Part shown: positions 51,208 through 59,199 of the stretch, piece by piece
Layout of the letters: each line of letters starts with the position of its first letter
Numbering within the stretch: position 1 is the first letter of the stretch
Position numbers and translations under genes: made by a program
NCBI GenBank assembly: GCA_965220235.1
Contig: OZ244815.1
Coordinates: forward strand, 3,224,001-3,288,000
DNA: 64,000 nt
Origin: Bin55 sp965220235
GTDB taxonomy: Bacteria; Pseudomonadota; Gammaproteobacteria; Pseudomonadales; Azotimanducaceae
Reading direction: 5' to 3'
The notes under the pieces: model-generated
Database searches by the model: none
What the model was told of the DNA's origin: nothing
Seen by the model: the letters and a program-made list of their open reading frames with translations, nothing else

Positions 51208-53217
51208 ATGTCTGAACTTAATAACCTGAATCAAAGCGAACGTTTCGACGATCGGATCGATACACGGACCGAGATTCGGACGAGCGACGTCTTCGTAATT
51301 CTGAAGCGCGCGCTCTCATACATCTGGCCGGCACGTGGGTTATTCCTGCTCAAATTCGTCCTGATGGTAGGCAGTTTTGTTCCTGCATTCGTCGCGATCT
51401 GGCCTCTCAAGATTCTGACCGACCACGTCATCCTAGGGAAAGCGTTTGACGAGTCCGCCGTTCGGTTTCCGCCATATATACAGCCTTTTGTAGATGCTGT
51501 CGCGGTGCTCGACCCCTTTGGGTTACTACTAGCTACACTGGCGTTGTTGACTGTACTTGTGGTTCTATTCGGCGCGGGAGCAGGAGGCGGCGAAGGTCAG
51601 CTCGCATTTCTCGCTCAAGGTGAAGATACCGCCTCGCAATCCGAAAACATGATCAGCGCAGGTTGGTCCATGACGGGCGGCATCTGGGGTTTGGGTGACC
51701 TACTATGCAATATTCGACTGGTTCAACGCGTCACGAACTACCATCGCACCGATCTGTTCTCGCGACTGATTCGTTTACCGATGACGACGTTGGACGATCA
51801 ACGTATCGGTGACAGCATCTATCGAACGATGTATGACGCACCAGCAATCCAGGGCGTATGTTTCGACATCACATTGATGCCGGTGATCGCCTTACTTGGT
51901 GCCTTTACTTCCCTTGCACTGATGGAATACAGCTACGGCGATTCAATTCCTGAGCTGGTTTGGCTGGGACTTGCCACCATGCCTCTTTCATTACTGCTGA
52001 CGATCCCGCTCGCACGATATGCAAGACGCGCCAGTCAAGAAAGTCGGGGAGCTGGAACTGCTACCACAAATCGAATCGAAGAAAACATGAGCAACATCTC
52101 AGCAGTGCAAAGTCACGGCGCACAAAGTCGTGAACAAGCGAACTTCGCTCGTGCGAGCATTGAATCCTTTAGGCGGTTTCGCCGTGTGGTTTTGGTCAAT
52201 ATCGGGATAGAAGTCGTTACAGCGGGCGGCGCGTTAGCGTTCATGTGGCTATGGATGTTCCTGAAGGTATCTCAGCAGATCATCCAAGGCGATCTGCTAC
52301 CGGGCGACATGCTTGTCATGACCACTCTATTTGGCACGATCGCGGGTACTTCAATCACGTTTGGGAGACTCTGGATCGATCTCCAGCACAACGTCGCTGG
52401 TGTGCGACGTGTGTTCTTTTATCTCGATCTTCCAACCGACGACGCGTTAACCGGAGCAGAGCCTTTTCCTAAACAAATTCAGACGATCAGTTTTTCGAAT
52501 GTTGGATTCTCGCATAGTGGAGACCAACCGACATTACGCAACGTAAGTTTGAACGTCCAAGCTGGTCAAACTGTCGCGCTCGTAGGTCCTACAGGTTCGG
52601 GTAAGACGACACTGGTTTACATGCTCCCGCGGTTTCTGCAGCCTAACCAAGGCTCAATTCGGATCAATGGCCGCTCAATCGATGAATATGACGTTGACGA
52701 GTTACGTCAGAACATCGTGCACGTCTTTCAAGAACATACGTTGTTTTCACGGTCGCTTATAGAAAACGTCAGGTTGGGAAATCCCAACGCCAGCCAGGAT
52801 CTTGTTGAGAGTGCCCTCCAGTCGAGTGGTGTTTCAGACTTCCTGCACAGTCTTCCTGATGGTCTTGAAACCATGCTCGGTCCAAATGGCGCGAATCTTT
52901 CAGTTGGTCAGAAACAACGAGTCAGTATCGCTCGCGCACTGGTATGCGAAGCACCCGTTCTATTGCTCGATGAACCGACCGCTGCACTAGATCCCGCAAC
53001 CGAGCACGCGTTAATTCGGTCGCTAGATGTTGCAAAACAAGGTCGTATTGTTTTCATTGTTGCTCATCGTCTATCCACGATCCAAACAGCAGATCTCATT
53101 CTGTTTCTTGAAGAAGGAAGGGTCATCGAACAGGGAAGTCACTCGGAGCTCTTGTCATTAGATGGCCAATACAAGGAATACGTCGATACACAGAATCTCG
53201 AAAGCCTTCGCACCTAG
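51208..53217 (+). CDS. ABC exporter half-transporter B2 (TMD-NBD)
   Basis: 669 residues: soluble N-terminus with FDDRIDTRTEIRTSD (shared with B1), six membrane helices with a Gly-rich segment (GAGAGGGEGQ) between helices 2 and 3, and ATPase with Walker A GPTGSGKTT (G460), signature LSVGQKQR, Walker B VLLLDEPTAALD, H-loop VAHRLS. ATG 51208 aligns its N-terminus with B1; the frame is open for 35 more codons upstream, without protein-like character. Probable partner of A2. The transposon lies 167 bp upstream, in what was its promoter region shared with phyH. Confidence 0.88.
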   Translation: MSELNNLNQSERFDDRIDTRTEIRTSDVFVILKRALSYIWPARGLFLLKFVLMVGSFVPAFVAIWPLKILTDHVILGKAFDESAVRFPPYIQPFVDAVAVLDPFGLLLATLALLTVLVVLFGAGAGGGEGQLAFLAQGEDTASQSENMISAGWSMTGGIWGLGDLLCNIRLVQRVTNYHRTDLFSRLIRLPMTTLDDQRIGDSIYRTMYDAPAIQGVCFDITLMPVIALLGAFTSLALMEYSYGDSIPELVWLGLATMPLSLLLTIPLARYARRASQESRGAGTATTNRIEENMSNISAVQSHGAQSREQANFARASIESFRRFRRVVLVNIGIEVVTAGGALAFMWLWMFLKVSQQIIQGDLLPGDMLVMTTLFGTIAGTSITFGRLWIDLQHNVAGVRRVFFYLDLPTDDALTGAEPFPKQIQTISFSNVGFSHSGDQPTLRNVSLNVQAGQTVALVGPTGSGKTTLVYMLPRFLQPNQGSIRINGRSIDEYDVDELRQNIVHVFQEHTLFSRSLIENVRLGNPNASQDLVESALQSSGVSDFLHSLPDGLETMLGPNGANLSVGQKQRVSIARALVCEAPVLLLDEPTAALDPATEHALIRSLDVAKQGRIVFIVAHRLSTIQTADLILFLEEGRVIEQGSHSELLSLDGQYKEYVDTQNLESLRT

Positions 53218-53309
53218 ATTCCTCTGTTTCATCGTCGCTCCGCGAGCAGGAGGGATTTTTAGGCTAATCTAGGTACATTCGGCATCTGTTTCTATCGCCT
53301 AATAAGCAC

Positions 53310-53322
53310 TGAAATGAGTTCA
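53310..53322. promoter_or_regulatory. Possible MetR box upstream of TonB receptor 2
   Basis: TGAAATGAGTTCA fits TGAAnnnnnTTCA exactly, 111 bp before the receptor start, in the 215-bp gap after the B2 exporter gene. A MetR-like gene lies 10 kb upstream. A chance match cannot be excluded. The rest of the gap shows no gene. Confidence 0.35.
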
Positions 53323-53432
53323 TCTCCATAGAATTTTCAAATGCCGCTAAGGTCTTAATTCAACGGCTTGGCTTTAGAAGTTGTGAGCAGCCGTTGCACC
53401 GTACGAGAACCTGTGGTTTGAGGAGTATCGAA

Positions 53433-55949
53433 TTGAAATCTAGTAACGCAACCCGACTGAGTTTGAGCGCCTCCGTCGCCATTTTGGTGACATGCATTAG
53501 TTCACCTGTTTTTCCAGACGAGCACGAAACAAGTGAAGACTTTGTTTTGGAGGAAGTAACCGTGACAGCCGAACGGCGGGAGCAGTCGATCTTCGAGGTT
53601 CCAATTTCGGTAACTACCTTCGATTCGGAGACTCTAGAAAAGTATCAGATCACGAATCTGAAGGACTTAGAGGTTCGCATACCCGGATTGCAATTTGGTC
53701 TTGATAGCCCGGCGACGATTCGTGGGATCGGTTCTCTCTATCGCGGCGTTGGCGGCGATGTTGCTGTAGCCCAATACTCGAATGATCTTTACTTCGACGA
53801 GCCGTACGGTGTTGTCAGTTCACTCTACGACATGGAACGCGTAGAGGTATTACGAGGTCCTCAAGGAACTCTTTACGGTCGAAACGCGATCGCTGGCGCT
53901 ATCAACTACATCAACAAGAGACCGTCGACAGAAGCCTTTGACGTTGGTGCACTCGCAGAAGTTGCTTCATTTAACGGTTACCGTCTCAACGGTTTCGTGA
54001 ACCAACCCCTGTCTGATACGCTGGCGCTAAGGATAACGGGAGAGTGGCAATCGTCCGACGGGAACCAAGAGAACATTAGTGGACCGGATCAAGGAGGTCG
54101 CGGCGATTACAACATCGCGCCTCAACTCCGCTATTCGAATGACTCGTTCGACGTTAATCTTCGATACGCGCGATTCGAACAGGATTCAGCGAGTGAACTT
54201 CGAGTTCCTTATCGCTACCCCAGGACGGGGTTTGAATTCCACCCGAATCCGCAGGATGGTAGTCCGAGCGAAGAACGGAATCAGTTTTATCTATATCCGC
54301 GACACCAACCGCCGGCCAATGACGGAGGCGGGTTGGAAAACATCATCGACATGAACAACGGTGGCACGACTGACGTGTTACGCGACGCCGTGACTTTGCA
54401 TGCCGCGTACGACTTCAATGAAAACGTCAGTGGTAAGTACATATTCGGTTACTCGGACCTTAATTTCGGATTGCTCGATCAAGACTGTGATGGATCAAGC
54501 GTGACTGGAAGTGACGCGGACCGGTACCTTTCATCAACCGGCATGGTCCCATTCAACGACTGCACGATTCGTGCCAAGTTCGACGTGGGAGTAACGACGC
54601 ACGAGTTTCAGATCCACTTCGATAGCGGCATGTTCTCGACGTTACTCGGCGCGTATCTCTTCGATCAAGATATTTACAACGAGTACAAGCTATTCAATAT
54701 CGCGAATCGAGCGGCGAACGTTAGTAGCAGTGACGCAGTACCGCTTGAGTTCATCTTTGGATCCGATCCGTTCTATCCAGAAGGTCCTGGTTCGACAACA
54801 TTTCTCTCAAGCCACGTTGCCGATGGGTCGCATCAGTTCCTGGACGTCGTCAACGAACGAACGGTCTCCGCCCATGCGTTCTATGGTCAGTCTACCATTC
54901 AACTAAATGACCAATGGAAGTTCACAGGAGGGATTCGTTTCACCGAGGATGAGAAAGAGGTCCTCGTCGACCGGCTGTGGGCAGCGATTGACTTAGACGA
55001 CGAAAACCCAACGGACGAATTTGTGATTCCTGCCCGATTCAACGAAGTGAACCCAGGTCAGGTCGAGACATTCGACAAAATCACATGGAACGTCTCTCTC
55101 GATTACACACCCGACGAAAATCGTCTTCTTTACGGTCGGGTTGCGACTGGATACCGCTCAGGCGGAATCTCACCCGGCGCGCCTGAGGGTTACCAAACCT
55201 ACGACGACGAGGAACTTACGTCGTTTGAATTAGGTTACAAATCGGATGTATTCGATGATCGACTACGTGTGTTGGTTTCAGGTTTCATCTATCAGTTCTC
55301 GAACTACCAACAGCCCATTACTGTGCGGTTGTTTAGTCCTTTCGTGTATGACCTATTCGTTATTGAAAATCTACCGGATACAGATCTAAATGGCGTGGAA
55401 ATCGAAAGCACTTGGATCGTGACGCCAAACTTCTCAGTTAGAGGTTACTACGCACGCCAAAGCTCAAGTCTAGGCCAACTTTTCGCTGCCGATCCCGTAA
55501 ACCCACGACAGCAGTTTGAAGAAGTGACATATACGGACCCCATAACAGGTTTCGATCGCTCGGGGTTTCTCGGACAGCAGTACGCATTAGAAGGTAACGA
55601 ACTGCCTAACATGCCAAAGAATAAGTGGTCTCTGAGCGGTGACTGGCGGCGTAGTCTGGACGCGCGCGGCATGCTCACTTGGGGTGTGACTTACTCGTAC
55701 ACCGGCGAGAGATTCAACCGCATATTCAACATTCCAAACGATCGTCTCGACTCGTACGGGCGCCTTGACATCATGTTGGGTTGGACCAGTGCTGACGGCA
55801 ACACATCACTCACGGCATTCGTTGAAAACGTGCTGAACGACATTGGGATCATGGAGCTTGAATCGAACGGATGGGACGCAGGTTACTATCAGGACGCAAC
55901 GTTGACTGATCCGCGCTTTATGGGTCTTGTGTGGAGCTGGGACTACTAG
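53433..55949 (+). CDS. TonB-dependent outer-membrane receptor (copy 2)
   Basis: 838 residues from TTG 53433, chosen because AGGAG lies 7 bp upstream (53421-53425) and gives a normal signal peptide (SASVAILVTCISSPVFPDEHE). TonB-box-like LEEVTVTAERRE, plug motifs (VPISVTTFDSETLEKY, TIRGIGSLYRG, VEVLRGPQGTLYGRNAIAGAINYI), and a barrel ending in GLVWSWDY. The plug is of the broad carbohydrate/secondary-metabolite receptor type instead of FecA; it differs clearly from receptor 1. Followed by the PhyH-HEAT gene 25 bp later, so co-expressed. No Fur box seen. Confidence 0.9.
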   Translation: MKSSNATRLSLSASVAILVTCISSPVFPDEHETSEDFVLEEVTVTAERREQSIFEVPISVTTFDSETLEKYQITNLKDLEVRIPGLQFGLDSPATIRGIGSLYRGVGGDVAVAQYSNDLYFDEPYGVVSSLYDMERVEVLRGPQGTLYGRNAIAGAINYINKRPSTEAFDVGALAEVASFNGYRLNGFVNQPLSDTLALRITGEWQSSDGNQENISGPDQGGRGDYNIAPQLRYSNDSFDVNLRYARFEQDSASELRVPYRYPRTGFEFHPNPQDGSPSEERNQFYLYPRHQPPANDGGGLENIIDMNNGGTTDVLRDAVTLHAAYDFNENVSGKYIFGYSDLNFGLLDQDCDGSSVTGSDADRYLSSTGMVPFNDCTIRAKFDVGVTTHEFQIHFDSGMFSTLLGAYLFDQDIYNEYKLFNIANRAANVSSSDAVPLEFIFGSDPFYPEGPGSTTFLSSHVADGSHQFLDVVNERTVSAHAFYGQSTIQLNDQWKFTGGIRFTEDEKEVLVDRLWAAIDLDDENPTDEFVIPARFNEVNPGQVETFDKITWNVSLDYTPDENRLLYGRVATGYRSGGISPGAPEGYQTYDDEELTSFELGYKSDVFDDRLRVLVSGFIYQFSNYQQPITVRLFSPFVYDLFVIENLPDTDLNGVEIESTWIVTPNFSVRGYYARQSSSLGQLFAADPVNPRQQFEEVTYTDPITGFDRSGFLGQQYALEGNELPNMPKNKWSLSGDWRRSLDARGMLTWGVTYSYTGERFNRIFNIPNDRLDSYGRLDIMLGWTSADGNTSLTAFVENVLNDIGIMELESNGWDAGYYQDATLTDPRFMGLVWSWDY

Positions 55950-55974
55950 TCAATCGCCCCACGGTAAGTGACGC

Positions 55975-57633
55975 GTGACAATGACCGCAATGGACGAATC
56001 TCCCAAACTCCTTACAGATGATCAGGTACGTCGATTCGTGGCGGATGGTTTCATCGTTCTCGATAGTGGTATCCCCGGTCAGCTCCACGCGGAGATTACT
56101 CGAGAGCTCCACTTCAGCCTAAAAAACGAGTCGAAGTGGCTAGGCGATAACCTTCTACCTCGCGTACCGACCATAGATCGAGTGCTTCAAAGTAACGTGG
56201 TCCAAGGGGCGATGCAGAGTCTTCTGGGACCAGACTTCGCCTGGGCGCCTCATCGATTTCCGCATAACAGCGAACCGTTAGAACCCGAAGCTCGACCGAG
56301 TGATTTCGATCCGTTTGAGAACCAACCTGCCATGGGGAAAGGGTCTATTTCTGGTTCAGGGTGGCACCAAGACGGACATTCCAAAGCGGGTCGCAGTCGA
56401 TGGCACACGTTCAAAGCCATCAACTTGTTCTACTTTCCTCACGACGTACCGTTAGAGATGGGACCAACGCGCTTGCTGGCGGGTTCTCACCTGTACGCGA
56501 CATTACGTGATGCGGTACCGTCACAGGTGTTTCTCGAACCCTTAAAGGCGGGAACGTTGATCGTAGCGGATTTCGACTTGGGTCATGCAGGGACGCCAAA
56601 CCGCTCGTTGACCTCACGTTACATGTTGAAGTTTGTCGCACTTCGGACGTCGAACCCGTCAAGACCTACTTGGGACCATCGAGACGAGAGTTGGCAGACG
56701 CCGGACAAATTGCTCAGTGCAACGCACATTCCTCGTGTATGGGAGACCTTGTGGCACTGGTTGCGCGGAGACGAACAGACGGTACACCGTGACCCACTAC
56801 CCACTTCTGAAATACCGAAATTAATCACCGAAATGGCGCCCGCCGACAATTCAGTTCGCCTAACAGCTATGTACGAACTCGTACGAATTGGGGAACCGTC
56901 AGTCGGTCCATTGATTGAACGATTGTTAACGACGAAGGGGGAGGACCGCCACGAAAGTCCGGCGCACGAGGATCCGGGGTTTTACGCGATGTCGCCAGAT
57001 CCCAATCAACGACGATTCTCGAGGCGTCAGTTCGTACCAGAAGATGCGGCTATTGCACTCGGTTTGATTGGAGCCGCCAGTATCGAACAGTTAGTTCCTC
57101 TTCTAGCCCATGAAGATCCGTGGATACGAATTAATGGAGCCTACGCCCTTGGAGAAATCGGGAACGCGGTACCAGAGGAAGTTGCTGACAAAGTCGGAGT
57201 GCTGTTGGACGATGAACTTCACCAGGTCGTTCGCGCAACAGCAGATGCGTTGTGTTGGTTACCTTACGGCAACAAAACAATCGTTCGGATTTCGAGACGC
57301 TTGATAGAAACTCGAAGTGACTGGCAAGAGAGTGCGATGGGGGAACCAAAACTAGGTGGAAATTGGAGCATTGAAAACCAGGCTCGTTATTCACTCTCCT
57401 GGGCACTCCTTTCGCGCGTAAATCACGCTACGGGACACAACGTGTCGGATCAACTTGAGGAAGCTATGCACAGTGCGTTACCGCTCGAGTCAGGATATAC
57501 CCCTGCTGTGCTATGCCAAGGTCTAGAGGCTATTGGCACCCCACGAGCACTGACGGCAGCGATTCGGTATCTTCAACCTCGTCGTTGGGATGCCTTTTCA
57601 TTCGCACCATCGGACCAACGAGAAGCCGCTTAA
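55975..57633 (+). CDS. PhyH-type oxygenase fused to HEAT repeats
   Basis: 552 residues. Residues ~15-230 form a PhyH-type Fe(II)/2-oxoglutarate oxygenase: VRRFVADGFIVLDSG, iron ligands H131-x-D133 (GWHQDGHSK) and H204 (DLGHAGTPN), with Arg in SLTSRY. From about 285 to 540 come helical HEAT-like repeats (SVRLTAMYELVRIGEPSV, PWIRINGAYALGEIGN, QVVRATADALCWLPYG). Repeats normally bind proteins or lipids, so the enzyme may act on a carrier-bound or protein substrate. Start GTG 55975 or ATG 55981. Probably in one operon with the TonB receptor. Confidence 0.83.
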   Translation: MTMTAMDESPKLLTDDQVRRFVADGFIVLDSGIPGQLHAEITRELHFSLKNESKWLGDNLLPRVPTIDRVLQSNVVQGAMQSLLGPDFAWAPHRFPHNSEPLEPEARPSDFDPFENQPAMGKGSISGSGWHQDGHSKAGRSRWHTFKAINLFYFPHDVPLEMGPTRLLAGSHLYATLRDAVPSQVFLEPLKAGTLIVADFDLGHAGTPNRSLTSRYMLKFVALRTSNPSRPTWDHRDESWQTPDKLLSATHIPRVWETLWHWLRGDEQTVHRDPLPTSEIPKLITEMAPADNSVRLTAMYELVRIGEPSVGPLIERLLTTKGEDRHESPAHEDPGFYAMSPDPNQRRFSRRQFVPEDAAIALGLIGAASIEQLVPLLAHEDPWIRINGAYALGEIGNAVPEEVADKVGVLLDDELHQVVRATADALCWLPYGNKTIVRISRRLIETRSDWQESAMGEPKLGGNWSIENQARYSLSWALLSRVNHATGHNVSDQLEEAMHSALPLESGYTPAVLCQGLEAIGTPRALTAAIRYLQPRRWDAFSFAPSDQREAA

Positions 57634-57637
57634 CCGT

Positions 57638-57670
57638 ATAGCGAAACCACTATTAGAAAACGCTATTTTT
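57638..57670 (+). terminator. Weak possible terminator after the PhyH-HEAT gene
   Basis: A 6-bp stem (ATAGCG / CGCTAT) with a 17-base loop, followed by four T after the stem. Located 5 bp after the stop. The loop is long and the stem short, so support is weak. Confidence 0.25.
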
Positions 57671-57872
57671 CGATCTTAAGATAGCCGAAGACTCTTTTCT
57701 AGCACAAGCGATATTCGCTACATTCGATCCCAAATTGGAGAGAGCGATTGCGTTCATAAATCCATACTGTTCATCTGGAGTAGCCTCAGTCATTAGGACT
57801 TACACCTACGTACCGTACTTTACAGACATATTCAAGCATGACAAAATTGAGCTAATGATGATGTCGGTCTGA
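57655..57872 (+). other. Open stretch without start codon, possible gene remnant
   Basis: The 277-bp gap before the defence operon contains an open frame to TGA 57872 that reads like protein (FFDLKIAEDSFLAQAIFAT, then LERAIAFINPYCSSG), but the only usual start in it is TTG 57735. Possibly a degraded gene end or chance. No tRNA or clear promoter was seen here. Confidence 0.25.
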
Positions 57873-57910
57873 GCTTGATGAATAACGTTTAATTCCGGTC
57901 AAATACGAAT

Positions 57911-59197
57911 TTGTTCTTAACTAAAGAAGATCCTAGAGCGTTCGTCAAAGGATCTCGCGATCCTCTTGGTCTACAACCTATCTGGTACAGATTAGGACGA
58001 CACATCATTGCTAACCTCACGACTCAATCGAATTCGGTTCGTGGGTTCACTATCTTGTTGCTGGGTAGATATTTAGCTGAGCGATTACTTGAGGACAACG
58101 AGATCGAGGAAGACGCAGTCGTTGACGTATTTCTTAATACTGAGCAAATTGGCGCGTACGTTCGGTACTTAGGACATAAGGTCGAGGGTGATATTCGCGG
58201 GATTGACCGAGTAAAAGCCAAGAGTCAGCGCTCTAGCAGAGCAATCCCGATTAGCAGCGGACCCGAAGGCATGATCCTCAGCAACCAGAAAATCTACGGA
58301 TTGTGGGGATTGTTTTCGTCCCCAGCCCGCGTCTCAGGGTTGGTTGAGGAAGGACCCATTGGCACCACACCTGATGCACGTCTCTTCGTCGAAGAAAACT
58401 ACTGGCCTCGCCTACAGGCGGTATTTCCGTCATTGCGCGAGCTGATATGCCGCGGGGGACCGCTAAATGCTGTTCGACCAGATGCTGTGTTTAGAGCATT
58501 TAGCGGAATTCTCACAGAACACTTTTCAGACGAAGAACGGGTTTTCTACGAGAAGTATTTACGCGATGGCATTTACGTTACGCCGTTTCCACTGAAACAC
58601 CAGCAGTTGCTGGTTCGACTGATGAGCGAACACATCCCCCTCAATGGTTCTCTAGGTCGTCACGAATTTGTCCAGTTGCGCGAGCTAGCTCGAAACAAGG
58701 ATGAGCAATTGCACTTGAGACTTGATCAAATCGTTCGAGCCGAAGCTGTCTTCGCGATTGCCATGGTCGTCTTTGAACATATGCTAAGCCGAGACGGACA
58801 CTCAGCAGCAGATGTTGCAAGATCGTTGAGCGATCGCTGGGGAAACGAGATACCGAACATCAATACCAGAACCAATGAAGATTTACTGGGCGAGATCGAA
58901 ACCGCTTACCCGGACTCTGAAGTCTCTGGACACTTTGATCGATGTCAAAGAGCCTTCCACGACGGTAGGTTTGATGACATCTTAGAGATCCTAACCACTT
59001 GGAATGCACTGATTCAAGCCAGGCGAGGAAGTGCTCCATGGATACGGATCGGACCAGGAAAACGACTCGACGTTCGATATCGCAGCCCCGAGCAAGCTCT
59101 ACCGACTGCTGACGAATTACCTAACTTATGGCGGTACAGCTACTTTCTGTCAGCGTTGCAAAACGTCACCCACCAACTAACCCATAAGGCAGCGTAA
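57911..59197 (+). CDS. Unrecognised 428-residue protein heading PLD-helicase operon
   Basis: Soluble, mixed alpha-helical protein from a TTG start (upstream stop at 57890 leaves no other choice). N-terminal region is helical (RGFTILLLGRYLAERLLEDN), followed by a basic linker (RVKAKSQRSSRAIP) and a conserved-looking block SNQKIYGLWGLFSSPARVSGLV; the C-terminal half is helical with RRGSAPWIRIGPGKRLDVRY. No catalytic motif seen. Such a protein could be a specificity or assembly subunit for the nuclease and helicase that follow by 2 bp. I do not recognise the family. Confidence 0.75.
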   Translation: MFLTKEDPRAFVKGSRDPLGLQPIWYRLGRHIIANLTTQSNSVRGFTILLLGRYLAERLLEDNEIEEDAVVDVFLNTEQIGAYVRYLGHKVEGDIRGIDRVKAKSQRSSRAIPISSGPEGMILSNQKIYGLWGLFSSPARVSGLVEEGPIGTTPDARLFVEENYWPRLQAVFPSLRELICRGGPLNAVRPDAVFRAFSGILTEHFSDEERVFYEKYLRDGIYVTPFPLKHQQLLVRLMSEHIPLNGSLGRHEFVQLRELARNKDEQLHLRLDQIVRAEAVFAIAMVVFEHMLSRDGHSAADVARSLSDRWGNEIPNINTRTNEDLLGEIETAYPDSEVSGHFDRCQRAFHDGRFDDILEILTTWNALIQARRGSAPWIRIGPGKRLDVRYRSPEQALPTADELPNLWRYSYFLSALQNVTHQLTHKAA

Positions 59198-59199
59198 GT

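Noticed and set aside
53218..53300. GCTC/GAGC hairpin followed by T residues after the B2 gene
   Set aside because: Stem is only about 4 bp and separated from the T run, so it is not a credible terminator.
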